DNA of 59,728 nucleotides from positions 1 through 59,728 of the forward strand of contig JAJDUQ010000155.1 of assembly GCA_022826505.1 (NCBI GenBank), read 5' to 3'. The translations under genes were made by a program, and so were the position numbers. This document shows, piece by piece, positions 8,746 to 17,830 of the stretch (within the stretch, counting starts at the first letter, position 1; every line of letters starts with the position of its first letter). Source of the stretch: Gammaproteobacteria bacterium. GTDB lineage: Bacteria; Pseudomonadota; Gammaproteobacteria; HK1. Below the pieces are notes generated by a model. It did no database searches and was not told the origin of the DNA. It saw nothing but the letters and a program-made list of their open reading frames with translations.

Positions 8746-10605
8746 ATGAAACGAATGTCTGACGCGACCGCCATCGTGGTGCTGACCAGGCAGGGTCTGG
8801 CCACGGCCGAACGAATCAGGTCGAATCTGGCCGGAGCGCGGATCCACGGCTATGCCCCGCGCGTGCCGGACGCCGACGCTCGGTTCAACGAGGTCGGGGT
8901 GGAATTGCGCCGGCTCTTCGCCGAAGGAGTCGGCATCGTCGGGGTGTGCGCCGCCGGCATCCTGGTGAGGACCCTCGCATCGTTGCTCTCCGACAAGCGC
9001 GAGGAACCGGCGGTCGTCGCGGTGGCGGAGGACGGCAGCGCCGTCGTTCCGCTGCTTGGCGGCCACCGCGGCGCCAACGAGCTCGCGTGTCGCCTGGGCG
9101 AGGCGCTCCGCGTCCCGGCCGCAATCACCACCGCCGGCGAGACCCGCTGGAATGTCGCGCTGGACGATCCGCCGGCGGGCTGGGTGCTCGCGAATCCGCG
9201 GCGTTACAAGTCGTTCATGGCCCGGTTGCTGGCCGGCGAACGTTGTCGCCTCGACGGAGAGGCCGAGTGGCTGGAGCGTTCGGAATTGGAGTTCAAGTCC
9301 GATGCGGCGCTCACCGTGCGGGTCACCGACGCGCCCGCCATCGGCGACGAAGACACGCTGGTGTTTCATCCACGGCGCTTCGCCTTGGGGGTGGGATGCG
9401 AGCGCGGCATTTCGGAAATCGAGCTCGTGGGTCTCGTCGAACGCACGCTGGCCGACGCCGACCTGTCTCCTCTGTCGCTGGCGGGTGTCTTCTCCGTTGA
9501 CGTCAAGGCGGATGAGCCGGCGGTGCATGCGCTGGCCGAGTCGCTCGGGCTGTCGGCGCGATTCTTCGACCCGCCCACCCTCGAAGCCCTGACTCCACGC
9601 CTCGCCAACCCGTCGGATGCGGTGTTCCGGGAAGTGGGCTGCCACGGAGTTTCGGAGGCAGCCGCGCTTGCCGCGGCGGGAGACCGTGGCGCGCTTCGCG
9701 TCGCAAAGACGAAGTCGCGCCGGGCCACGTGCGCGATAGCCGAAGCGCCGTCGCCGATCGACGCCATGCGGCTCGGGAGAGCCCGCGGGGAGTTGACGGT
9801 GGTCGGCCTCGGTCCGGGAACGCCCGGCTGGCGCACTCCCGCCGCCGACCAGGCCATCCGCAGCGCCACGCACCTGGTGGGATATCGGGGCTATCTGGAC
9901 ATGGTGCCGGCGAGTGCCGACCAGGTCCGGCACGCCCATTCGCTGGGCGAGGAGACCGAGCGCGTCGACCAGGCGCTCGCGCTCGCGGCCGAAGGCCACC
10001 GCGTGGCGCTGATCTGCTCGGGGGATCCGGGCGTGTATGCGATGGCGGCGCTGGTGTTCGAGCGGCTGGAGGTGTCCGAGCATGCAAGGTGGAAACGCAG
10101 CGAGATCGTCGTGTCGCCGGGTGTATCCGCGATGCACGGTGCCGCGGCGATGGCCGGCGCACCGCTGGGGCATGACTTCTGCGCAATTTCGCTGTCCGAC
10201 CTTCTCACGCCCTGGACCGTCATCGAGCAGCGGTTGCGGGCGGCGGCGGACGGGGATTTTGTCGTCGCCCTGTACAACCCCGCCTCGAATCGTCGGCGTC
10301 GCGGTCTCGCCCGGGCGCTCGATGTCCTCGCCTCGAAGCGCCGTCCCGACACCCCGGTGGTGGTGGCGCGGGCGGTGGGGCGCGATGAACAGTCGGTCAC
10401 CGTCACTTCACTCCGAGACCTTGATCAGTCGTCGGTCGACATGATGACCCTGCTCATCGTCGGCTCGACCGAGACACGTGTTTCAGGCGGATTCGTCTAC
10501 ACGCCGCGGGGATACCGTGGGAAGCGCACCCGGGCGGAGGGCGCGGACGACGACCGGGCGTCGTCGCCCGGCTCCCGCGCCACGGGCCACGGTCGATCGA
10601 AATGA
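8746..10605 (+). CDS. cobJ: CbiG-CobJ(CbiH) fusion: precorrin ring-contraction bifunctional enzyme
   Basis: A 619-residue fusion. Residues 1 to about 335 are CbiG, cobalt-precorrin-5A hydrolase, which opens the lactone and releases acetaldehyde. Signatures are GIVGVCAAGILVRTLA, DGSAVVPLLGGHRGAN, and the C-terminal ALGVGCERGIS region. Residues from about 345 are CobJ/CbiH, the precorrin-3B C17-methyltransferase that drives ring contraction (VVGLGPGTPGWRTPAA, LICSGDPGVYAMA, FVVALYNPASNRR). The last 35 residues are charged and low in complexity. No ferredoxin-like domain, found in some CbiH proteins, is seen. The start is uncertain: ATGs at 8746 and 8755 are both plausible, and 8698 overlaps cobI. 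Confidence 0.93.
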   Translation: MKRMSDATAIVVLTRQGLATAERIRSNLAGARIHGYAPRVPDADARFNEVGVELRRLFAEGVGIVGVCAAGILVRTLASLLSDKREEPAVVAVAEDGSAVVPLLGGHRGANELACRLGEALRVPAAITTAGETRWNVALDDPPAGWVLANPRRYKSFMARLLAGERCRLDGEAEWLERSELEFKSDAALTVRVTDAPAIGDEDTLVFHPRRFALGVGCERGISEIELVGLVERTLADADLSPLSLAGVFSVDVKADEPAVHALAESLGLSARFFDPPTLEALTPRLANPSDAVFREVGCHGVSEAAALAAAGDRGALRVAKTKSRRATCAIAEAPSPIDAMRLGRARGELTVVGLGPGTPGWRTPAADQAIRSATHLVGYRGYLDMVPASADQVRHAHSLGEETERVDQALALAAEGHRVALICSGDPGVYAMAALVFERLEVSEHARWKRSEIVVSPGVSAMHGAAAMAGAPLGHDFCAISLSDLLTPWTVIEQRLRAAADGDFVVALYNPASNRRRRGLARALDVLASKRRPDTPVVVARAVGRDEQSVTVTSLRDLDQSSVDMMTLLIVGSTETRVSGGFVYTPRGYRGKRTRAEGADDDRASSPGSRATGHGRSK

Positions 10606-10819
10606 CGTTCTTCTCGTCATTGTCGCGCCGAAGACGCATTCCGGCGACGAACGCTGTCGTTCGTCGTCAGGCGGCGAGAGCGAGAGCGCCCTCGCCCCCG
10701 GGGCATGAACGCGCACCGCGGCGCCTTGGCCGGGACGCGTTCGCCCTGCATGGACGACCGCACGTTGCGAGGCTGTCGATCCAGAGGCTTCCAGTCGAGA
10801 GGCGCCCCGGGAGGCGTGC

Positions 10820-11596
10820 ATGACGGTGCATTTCATCGGCGCCGGGCCGGGGGCACCGGATCTCCTGACCTTGCGCGGCCGCGATCTGATAGCGGCGGCG
10901 GATCTCGTGCTGTACGCCGGCTCGCTGGTGCCGGCCGCGGTGGTCGCCCACGCACGCGGCGACGCCGTCGTGATCGATTCCGCGGACATGACCCTGGACC
11001 AGCTCGTCGCGTGCATGCTCGAAGCGCACCAGGCCGGGAAGAGGGTGGCGCGCGTGCACTCGGGAGACCCGTCGCTGTACGGTGCGATCGGAGAGCAGAT
11101 CCGCCGGCTGAACGATCTCGGCGTCGACTACGACGTCACCCCGGGAGTGCCGGCCTATGCCGCGACCGCGGCGGCGCTCGGCCAGGAGCTGACCCTTCCC
11201 GGCATCAGTCAGACGGTGGTCCTGACACGGACCACGATGCGCAGCTCCGCCATGCCGAATCGGGAGACCCTGGAGACGCTGGCACTGTCGGGGGCGACGC
11301 TCGCCATCCACCTCTCCGCGCGGAACACGCGGTACGTCGAGGAAACCCTGATACCCCACTACGGGGCGGACTGTCCGGTGGTCATCGCGGTGCGCGCGAG
11401 CTGGCCGGACGAGCGCATCATCCGCTGCCGCCTGGATGCGTTGCATCGAATCGTCAAGGCCGAGCGCATTCGGCGCACCGCGCTGATTCTGGTCGGCCGG
11501 GTGCTTGCGGCCTCCGACTACAGTGACAGCAAGCTGTACGACTCGGAGCATTTCCATCTGCTGCGGCCGAAGAAGAAGCGCATGCGTGCCGACTGA
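10820..11596 (+). CDS. cobM: Precorrin-4 C11-methyltransferase CobM/CbiF
   Basis: A 258-residue tetrapyrrole methylase that methylates C-11 of (cobalt-)precorrin-4. FIGAGPGAPDLLTLRG (about 5-20), RVHSGDPSLYGAIGEQ, and ELTLPGISQTVVLTRT are characteristic of the CobM/CbiF group. Length is normal. It lies about 215 bases after the cbiG-cobJ stop on the same strand. The last residues are basic (RPKKKRMRAD). It ends the forward run of corrin-ring genes. Confidence 0.95.
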   Translation: MTVHFIGAGPGAPDLLTLRGRDLIAAADLVLYAGSLVPAAVVAHARGDAVVIDSADMTLDQLVACMLEAHQAGKRVARVHSGDPSLYGAIGEQIRRLNDLGVDYDVTPGVPAYAATAAALGQELTLPGISQTVVLTRTTMRSSAMPNRETLETLALSGATLAIHLSARNTRYVEETLIPHYGADCPVVIAVRASWPDERIIRCRLDALHRIVKAERIRRTALILVGRVLAASDYSDSKLYDSEHFHLLRPKKKRMRAD

Positions 11597-11929
11597 GGAA
11601 CAGCCCGTGCCCCGTCCCTGCCAAAGCCACCCTCGCGAACGCCGACGCCACCGCGCTGCTTCACCTCCGGCGACATCGTCCACCGCCCCGGGCCCAGGCC
11701 TGATTGCCTCGAGAAGTTTCCGTCCCCGTACTTCTCGGCGGGCATCTGCGGTGCGACCCTGTCGTTGGCCGCCGTGGTCCCGCGCCGTTCGTGGACCGAA
11801 TTCCGTCCGCCAACCGGAGAATTCCCACGGCGACGCCACGGCCTGCGTCAGCGGCCGCACCGTGTCCAGCGAAACTTGTTCGGAATCAGGTCCGGCGGGG
11901 CGACCGATCGAATCGAGAGTTGGGAAATC
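11597..11929 (+). other. Intergenic spacer after cobM
   Basis: About 330 bases without a supported gene. The reading frame of the downstream methyltransferase-like gene stays open back to about 11765, but the residues encoded there are arginine-rich and show no fold, so I treat them as non-coding. No clear terminator is visible. Confidence 0.4.
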
Positions 11930-12421
11930 GTGAGTCGGCTCGAGGACCTCACCCACCGCTTCCTGACTCAACGGGCGGCGCTCGACCGCGCCGTCGAGCT
12001 GATCGAGCCGATGGCGGGAATCGTGGTCGAGCTGGGGCTGGGCAAGGGCCGCACCTTCGACCATCTTCGCGAGCGTCTGCCCGGGCGGGAAATCCATGTA
12101 TTCGATCGAGAGCTGTCGTGTGAGCCCGAGTACGCGCCTGCGGAGGAATTCCGGGTTTTCGGGGAGATCATCGAGACATTGCCGGCCTTTCGCCGGCGGT
12201 TTGCCGGGCAGGCGGTTCTGGTGCACTCGGATCTCGGTACCCGTCATCGTGGGCAGGACATGCCTCTGGTCGAATTCGTCGCCGAGAATCTGGACGGGCT
12301 CCTCGCACCGGGGGCGGTGGTCGCGAGCGATCGCCCGATGGTGAACGCACCCTGGGTGAGGCTGCCGGAGCTGCGGGAAATGGAGAATTTTCCCTACTAC
12401 ATGTATCGCAAGCAGGGGTGA
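11930..12421 (+). CDS. Small class I SAM-dependent methyltransferase-like protein
   Basis: About 163 residues from a GTG at 11930. The segment GIVVELGLGKGRTFDHL (about 27-43) resembles a glycine-rich SAM-binding loop, followed by an acidic strand end (HVFDRE). The stretch VLVHSDLGTRHRG and the ending ENFPYYMYRKQG fit a family of small stand-alone methyltransferases of unassigned substrate (Methyltransf_17-like). The start codon is inferred from where similarity begins; an upstream ATG at 11765 would add about 55 low-complexity residues. It lies at the end of the cobM strand but has no known role in cobalamin synthesis. Confidence 0.6.
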   Translation: MSRLEDLTHRFLTQRAALDRAVELIEPMAGIVVELGLGKGRTFDHLRERLPGREIHVFDRELSCEPEYAPAEEFRVFGEIIETLPAFRRRFAGQAVLVHSDLGTRHRGQDMPLVEFVAENLDGLLAPGAVVASDRPMVNAPWVRLPELREMENFPYYMYRKQG

Positions 12422-12573
12422 AGATGATGCAGTGGCAGGAAAGTGTCGCTGCAGAAATGAAACCGGTGTCGAATTGAACGAGGCCCGCCGGCGGTGGATG
12501 CAACGGTCGGGCATGGACGGGACTGCGGGCACCGGAAGCGGGCGACCGCCCGCGGCCACCCTGCGCTATCCGC

Positions 12574-13521
12574 CTACCCCTCCGGTTCCGTGTCCTGCGC
12601 AGGCGCGGCTCCGTCGAAGTTCGACACCCGGGCGAGGCGTTCGACGCTCACCACCCCGCCGTAGCGCTGTCCGGCGATGATCCACGTCGGATATTCCTGG
12701 ATGTTCTGGGTAAGGCAGTCGACCGCGCGCGTTCCACCGCGGCCCTCGGGGGTACATTCGACGTACGGCAGCCGATCGACGGAGGCAGTGAAGAGCGTCT
12801 TCTGCTCCTGGCAGGCCGGACACCAGTAGGCACCGTAGAAGCGCGCTCCGCTGTCGCGCAGGTGGGACGCGAGCGCCCGCAGGTAAGGGTCCTCGGGGCC
12901 GGCGGCGGGATCGAAGACTCCGCTGAAATGCAGGTGCAGGCCGAGGATCACGGCGATGGCGGCTCCGGCGGGGAACGGCAGGGCCTTGCGCCATGCATGC
13001 TCGGGCATCTGTGAAGGTCGGCGCAGGAGCACGAGCACCAGCAGCACGTTCATGAGCGCGAACGACGCGAGGCAGTACCCGCAGGTCGCTTCGATCAGGA
13101 AGACCGAGACCAGGGTCAGGAACCAGCTCACGCCGGCACCGACGCACGCGATGAGCAGGGTGGCGCGCCAGGCCGACGGCCTGGCGCGCAGGCGCCACAC
13201 CACGCCTGCGAGCAGCGCATAGGTGAGCAACCCCCACAATGCCATCGGCATGCCGAACAGCGTCGACCAGCGGCTCGACTGCACCAGGTCGCACTCCGAG
13301 TCCGCCCCGCAGTAGGCCGGGGGGTCGCCGAGCCAGGCGACAAGTGTCAGATAGCCGGTGAGCAGGACGCCGAGTCCCGCGAGGCCGAGGAGCCAGTTGT
13401 CGAGGGTGTGCTTCGTGCCTTGCGGCACCCGGGACCCGGCGGTGGTCCGCTTCGGCGCGGGAGTGCTCCCGGAACGGGCGCGGCGGGCGCCGGAACTCGA
13501 TTGCTTGCGCTTCCTGGGCAT
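12574..13521 (-). CDS. VKOR-thioredoxin fusion, disulfide-forming membrane oxidoreductase
   Basis: A 315-residue inner-membrane protein. A basic cytoplasmic N-terminus (1-37) is followed by four or five membrane segments. The VKOR domain has the loop cysteines Cys71 and Cys77 and the quinone-proximal CGYC pair (Cys147, Cys150). The C-terminal periplasmic domain is thioredoxin-like with WCPAC (Cys234, Cys237). The fusion should oxidise its own thioredoxin domain, which then passes disulfides to secreted proteins, with electrons going to quinone. It replaces or supplements DsbA/DsbB. It lies inside the cobalamin locus on the opposite strand, with no functional link that I can see. Confidence 0.9.
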   Translation of the reverse strand: MPRKRKQSSSGARRARSGSTPAPKRTTAGSRVPQGTKHTLDNWLLGLAGLGVLLTGYLTLVAWLGDPPAYCGADSECDLVQSSRWSTLFGMPMALWGLLTYALLAGVVWRLRARPSAWRATLLIACVGAGVSWFLTLVSVFLIEATCGYCLASFALMNVLLVLVLLRRPSQMPEHAWRKALPFPAGAAIAVILGLHLHFSGVFDPAAGPEDPYLRALASHLRDSGARFYGAYWCPACQEQKTLFTASVDRLPYVECTPEGRGGTRAVDCLTQNIQEYPTWIIAGQRYGGVVSVERLARVSNFDGAAPAQDTEPEG

Positions 13522-14268
13522 CGGTCACGTCTCCTGGATATCGGTTCCGTCCGACCTCTCGAGGACGAATTGGTTCACGGCAGTATGCCGAACCGAGCAT
13601 GACTGCGGCTCAAATGCAGTGAGGCTCTCCCGCATCCGCCAATCGGTGAGAGATTGCGGCTGATGTCCAGGGACCGCAATCCAAATCAAGTTGCCAACTG
13701 AACCTGGAGGAGCTCGCTCCTGCGGGATGGCACGCTCGGCACGTGGCAAGGTCGTTCTCGTCGGCGTCCCAAGGCTTTCGGCCCCGGAAATGGTGCGGGT
13801 AGTGCTCGTCGTGTGTCGCGGTCACCGCTGCTCCATCGATCCGGTCACCGGGCAGCCCCCTTGGCTGCCGGCGGCGTCTGCTGGCGCGCCAACACCACCG
13901 GCGGGCTCGCTCGAAATTGCGGGATAAGCTAGCGCGCATCCGGGCCCGCGTCGACTGCCGGTGCCGGCGCCCGCGCCGATGGCCCGCCCATGGGGTGACG
14001 ACAGGCCATGCGCGATCGCCGACTCCATTGCCCGTTCGAGCCGGTCCGACTCGGTCCCGTCACGGCCGGGAACCGATACTGCCAGGTGCCCCGTTGCTCC
14101 CGCACGGGCTGGGATCACCCGGGCATGCTCGGCTGCCACGCGGGGGAACAAGGCGGAGGCAGGCCGGGACGTGATCTGCACCGAGTACCGCTCCATCCAT
14201 CCGACCTCGGACGATGCGACCCATCCCTGCCGCATGCGGGAGAATCGACGGACGACGTTCCGCCGCGA
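13522..14268. other. Intergenic region between VKOR gene and cobK
   Basis: About 750 bases with no gene I can support. An ORF on the minus strand (13822-14235) immediately after cobK encodes an alanine-, arginine- and glycine-rich sequence with no recognisable motif. No tRNA or riboswitch pattern is seen. The promoter of the VKOR gene must lie here but cannot be pointed to with confidence. Confidence 0.4.
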
Positions 14269-15024
14269 TCAGTGGTCCCGTGCCAGCCAGCGAACCGCCT
14301 GGGCGGCGCTCGCCACCGTTTCCCCCGGCTGCGGGTCCGGTCTGTCGACCATGACGACCGGGACGCCGAGCTCGCGAGCCGCCGCAAGCTTCGGATAGGT
14401 GGCCCCGCCACCGCTGTTCCTGCTCACCAGCAGTTCGACGCCGTGGTCGACGAACAGTGCTCGTTCGTGCTCCACTCCGAATGGTCCGCGGTCGAAAATC
14501 AGCTCGGAATTTGCGAGCGGCAGTGGCGCCTGCGGTGCGTCCACGACCCTCACCAGGAATCTCGTCGTGCGCAGCGGGCCGAACGCCTGGAGGTCTCTCG
14601 CGCCGGTGGAGAGAAACACGCAGCCTCCTGGCGATACCCGCGCGGCCGCAACCGCATCGGCCGCCGCCTCGAAGCTTGCGACCCTGGTCCAGGCATCGCC
14701 CTCGACCGGCGACCAGGCCGGCCTCCAGAGCTGCACCCGCGGGATGTCGAGCGCGCTGCACGCCCTCGCCGCATGGTGCGAAATGATCGCCGCGTAGGGA
14801 TGGGTTGCATCGACGACCGCTTCCACGCCCTCGGATTCGAGCCAGGCGGACAGACCTTCGGTCCCGCCGAAGCCTCCGGTGCGCACTCGGCCCGGAATCG
14901 CGGCCGGACGGCGGGTGCGCCCGGCCAGCGAGGTGACCACGTCGAATTCGGCCCGATGTTCGAGCCGGCGAGCGAGTTCGGCGGCTTCGCCGGTGCCGCC
15001 GAGAATGAGAATCCTGCCTCTCAA
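14269..15024 (-). CDS. cobK: Precorrin-6A reductase CobK/CbiJ
   Basis: A 251-residue NAD(P)H-dependent reductase that reduces the C18-C19 double bond of (cobalt-)precorrin-6A. The N-terminus ILILGGTGEAAELARRL forms the dinucleotide-binding loop. VVDATHPYAAIISHHAA is the most diagnostic family motif, and SRNSGGGATYPKLAAARELGVPVVMVDRP near the C-terminus is also characteristic. Length matches the family. The start overlaps the cbiD stop by four bases (15021-15024), so the pair is translated together. Confidence 0.94.
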   Translation of the reverse strand: MRGRILILGGTGEAAELARRLEHRAEFDVVTSLAGRTRRPAAIPGRVRTGGFGGTEGLSAWLESEGVEAVVDATHPYAAIISHHAARACSALDIPRVQLWRPAWSPVEGDAWTRVASFEAAADAVAAARVSPGGCVFLSTGARDLQAFGPLRTTRFLVRVVDAPQAPLPLANSELIFDRGPFGVEHERALFVDHGVELLVSRNSGGGATYPKLAAARELGVPVVMVDRPDPQPGETVASAAQAVRWLARDH

Positions 15025-16109
15025 AACCCCTCCGACCTGCCGGCCATTCCCCCCTGTCGGTCGAATACGATGACCTCGACCCGCGTGTCGCCGTCCAGCA
15101 TTGCCAGAGCCTGCGAGCGCGCCTCTCGCGCCACGAGGTCGGCGAGCGGCAATTCGGCCTCGGTTGCCGCCTGCAGGGTCTGGTTCGCCGTATTGGCTGC
15201 CGCCACTTCACCGGCAAGCGCCGGAGTGCCGCCGAGGTCCCGTACCCATTCGGCGAGCCGCGCCATGTCGACCTGACTGCGTCCGGAGTGGAGGTCCATG
15301 TGCCCCATGGCCAGCTTGGAGAGCTTGCCGAAGCCGCCGCCGATGGTCAGTCTTGGTACCGGATGGCGGCGCAGGTACTTGAGCAGTCCGCCCGCGAAGT
15401 CGCCCATGTCGAGCATCGCGGTGTCGGGCAGGCCGTAGAGCGCCCGGACCGCACGCTCGGAGGTCGAGCCGGTGCAGCCCGCAACGTGCTCGTAGCCGGC
15501 CGCGACCGCGACGTCGATGCCGCGGTGGATGGAGTGAATCCAGGCCGAGCACGAGTAGGGAACCACGACGCCGGTGGTGCCGAGGATCGAGAGTCCGCCG
15601 ACGATTCCGAGTCTCGGGTTCCAGGTCTTCTCGGCCAGCCGTTCCCCGTCCGCGACCGAGACCTCGACGACGACGTCGGGATCGACCCCGGCCGCGGCCG
15701 ACACCTCCTCGACCACCGTGCGCATCATGCGTCTCGGCATCGGGTTGATGGCCGGTTCGCCGACCGCGACCGGCAGTCCCGGCAGGGTCACGGTGCCGAC
15801 GCCGGACCCGGCGTGGAAGATGACCCCCCGGCCGCGACCGGCACGCCGAACCCGGGCGCAGATCAGCGCCTGGTGCGTCACGTCGGGATCGTCGCCGGCA
15901 TCCTTGACGATACCGGCAAGGGCGGAGTCGGAGTCGAGTCTCTCGGTGGCGAGGGCGAATGCGGGTTGCTGGCCCCTCGGCAGCGTGATGCTCACGGGAT
16001 CGGGAAACTCGCCCGTCAACAGGGCGGTCAACGCCGCCTTGGTCGCGGCAGTTGCGCAGGCGCCGGTGGTCCAGCCTCGACGCAGGGCAGTGTTCGGTTT
16101 GCGGGCCAT
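15021..16109 (-). CDS. cbiD: Cobalt-precorrin-5B C1-methyltransferase CbiD
   Basis: A 362-residue protein of the CbiD family, which methylates C-1 of cobalt-precorrin-5B. It is a marker for the cobalt-early pathway, since the aerobic route uses CobF instead. Signatures are RRGWTTGACATAATKAAL at the N-terminus, AINPMPRRMM, GIVGGLSILGTTGVV and the GGGFGKLSKLAMGHMDLH segment. I chose the ATG at 16109, which begins at the fold; the frame is open about 420 bases further but encodes nothing recognisable. It is followed by cobK with a four-base overlap and is divergent from cobB. Confidence 0.95.
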   Translation of the reverse strand: MARKPNTALRRGWTTGACATAATKAALTALLTGEFPDPVSITLPRGQQPAFALATERLDSDSALAGIVKDAGDDPDVTHQALICARVRRAGRGRGVIFHAGSGVGTVTLPGLPVAVGEPAINPMPRRMMRTVVEEVSAAAGVDPDVVVEVSVADGERLAEKTWNPRLGIVGGLSILGTTGVVVPYSCSAWIHSIHRGIDVAVAAGYEHVAGCTGSTSERAVRALYGLPDTAMLDMGDFAGGLLKYLRRHPVPRLTIGGGFGKLSKLAMGHMDLHSGRSQVDMARLAEWVRDLGGTPALAGEVAAANTANQTLQAATEAELPLADLVAREARSQALAMLDGDTRVEVIVFDRQGGMAGRSEGF

Positions 16110-16114
16110 GCGGG

Positions 16115-16120
16115 ATTGTA
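16115..16120 (-). promoter_or_regulatory. Candidate -10 box for cbiD-cobK in the divergent cbiD/cobB spacer
   Basis: On the minus strand TACAAT lies only five bases before the cbiD ATG, which would put transcription start at or next to the start codon, giving a leaderless mRNA. No good -35 hexamer is seen at 16-18 bases. The rest of the 307-base spacer (16110-16416) shows no gene and no second cobalamin riboswitch on either strand. Confidence 0.35.
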
Positions 16121-16416
16121 GACAGAATGCCCGAAGAGGCTTCGCCTCGCGCAGAATTCGGCACGGATGCAGAGATGATGACGCCTCGAACCCCGATTTC
16201 TCACCGATGCATTGTCGCGGAGGCGAGTTCGCTCGGGTCGTCCGCACTGCGGCGTGCCGACCCTGGCCTGGCCCTTCGCCTCGGTGACGTACCACCGGCG
16301 CCTGGTTCGTGTACAGCCTTCTTGGCACGTCCCCGCCCGCATCCGCTCGGCTGTGGCCGGCGCCAGGGCAGCCCCGCTTCGCGAATCGAGGCGGGATCAG
16401 GGTCAGGATTCCGGTC

Positions 16417-17769
16417 ATGAGTCGCGGTCTCATTGTCGCCGCCCCCGGCTCGGGAAGCGGCAAGACCACCCTGACTCTCGCGTTGCTGAGATGCCTGCGC
16501 GAGGCTGGGGTCGCGGTTGCCTCCGCCAAGGTCGGGCCGGACTACATCGACCCCGCGTACCACGCCGCAGCCAGCGGCCGTCCCTGTCACAACCTCGATA
16601 CATGGTCCATGTCGGACCGGACCGTGTCGGCGTTGATCGCCGACTTGCAGCGCGATGCATCCGCCATCGTGGTGGAGGGGGTGATGGGCCTGTTCGACGG
16701 TGCACCGGACGGTCGTGGTTCTGCCGCCGATCTCTCGCGACGTACCGGATGGCCCGTGGTGCTGGTGGTCGATGCATCCGGCATGGCGGCGTCGGTCGCC
16801 GCACTGGTGCAAGGCTTCGCGAACCACGACCCCGGGGTCGCGGTGGCAGGGGTCATCTTCAACCGTACCGGCAGCGCGAGACACGCAGAGTTGCTGCGCC
16901 GCGCGATGCGACCCTCGGGCATTCCGGTCTTCGGTTGCGTCACCCGGAGCGAATCCCTGGAACTGCCGGACCGTCATCTCGGCCTGGTCCAGGCCCGGGA
17001 ACACCCCGACCTGGAGGGGTTTCTCGCGGGAGCGGCGCAGCGAATCGGCGGGGAGGTCGACACGCAAGCGTTGTTGGCCGCGGCCGGGACGGCGCGCATC
17101 GGGCCACGGGAGGACGGGCACGGCTTGCCGGTGTTCGGCCGGCGGATCGCGGTGGCGCGCGACGATGCGTTCGCGTTCTGCTATCCCTACGTGCTCGATG
17201 CGTGGCGTCGGGCCGGTTGCGAGATCGGTTTCTTTTCCCCGCTGGACGACGAGCCACCCATCGAGGATGCGGACGCCGTGTATCTCCCGGGCGGGTATCC
17301 GGAACTGCACGCGGCGCGGCTGGCGGCTGCGGACCGATTCAGGTCGGCGCTCCGGCGATGCGCCGAGCGTGGGGCAGTGGTCTACGGTGAATGTGGCGGT
17401 TACATGGCGCTCGGCGAGCGGCTCGTCGACGGAGACGGAGTCTCGCACCGGATGGCCGGTCTGCTGCCGGTGGAGACGTCATTCGAGTCACCTCGTCTCA
17501 GTCTCGGCTACCGCGAGGTGGAACTGGCGGAAGACGGCGTGCTCGGACGCAGCGGTGCCCGCTTTCGGGGCCACGAGTTCCACTTCGCGACGGTGCTGTC
17601 CCAGGTTCGGGGAGCGGCCCTGTTCCGGACCTTCAATGCGGAAATGGAGCCGTTGGGCGATTCGGGTTTGCGGATGGGAAGCGTGATGGGATCGTTCGTG
17701 CATCTGATGGATCGCTGCCGGGGCCGGGACGACGTCAGGGATGATCCGATGGGTGGCGGGTTTCGATGA
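16417..17769 (+). CDS. cobB: Cobyrinate a,c-diamide synthase CobB/CbiA
   Basis: A 450-residue amidotransferase that converts cobyrinate (or hydrogenobyrinate) to the a,c-diamide with glutamine and ATP. The N-terminal domain has the P-loop APGSGSGKTTLTLALL (about 8-23), AKVGPDYIDP and VEGVMGLFDG. The C-terminal class I glutaminase domain has Cys326 in YGECGGYMALG and a conserved G.FVH ending. Length is typical. The ATG at 16417 is chosen because the fold begins immediately; the frame is open upstream to 16309. It is divergent from cbiD and is the last cobalamin gene in the window. Confidence 0.95.
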   Translation: MSRGLIVAAPGSGSGKTTLTLALLRCLREAGVAVASAKVGPDYIDPAYHAAASGRPCHNLDTWSMSDRTVSALIADLQRDASAIVVEGVMGLFDGAPDGRGSAADLSRRTGWPVVLVVDASGMAASVAALVQGFANHDPGVAVAGVIFNRTGSARHAELLRRAMRPSGIPVFGCVTRSESLELPDRHLGLVQAREHPDLEGFLAGAAQRIGGEVDTQALLAAAGTARIGPREDGHGLPVFGRRIAVARDDAFAFCYPYVLDAWRRAGCEIGFFSPLDDEPPIEDADAVYLPGGYPELHAARLAAADRFRSALRRCAERGAVVYGECGGYMALGERLVDGDGVSHRMAGLLPVETSFESPRLSLGYREVELAEDGVLGRSGARFRGHEFHFATVLSQVRGAALFRTFNAEMEPLGDSGLRMGSVMGSFVHLMDRCRGRDDVRDDPMGGGFR

Positions 17770-17830
17770 CGTCACCGCCAGTCATTCCGACGTGCGGAGC
17801 AGCCGCAAGAAGATTCCGGTCGCAGCTCCG

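Noticed and set aside
13822..14235. Minus-strand ORF of 137 codons directly after cobK
   Set aside because: Biased Ala/Arg/Gly composition, no motif and no good ribosome binding site; I could not match it to CobE or any other cobalamin protein.
16110..16416. Possible second cobalamin riboswitch between cbiD and cobB
   Set aside because: I read both strands for the GGGAA...GGTG and CCCGCAACGGTA-type blocks and found neither.
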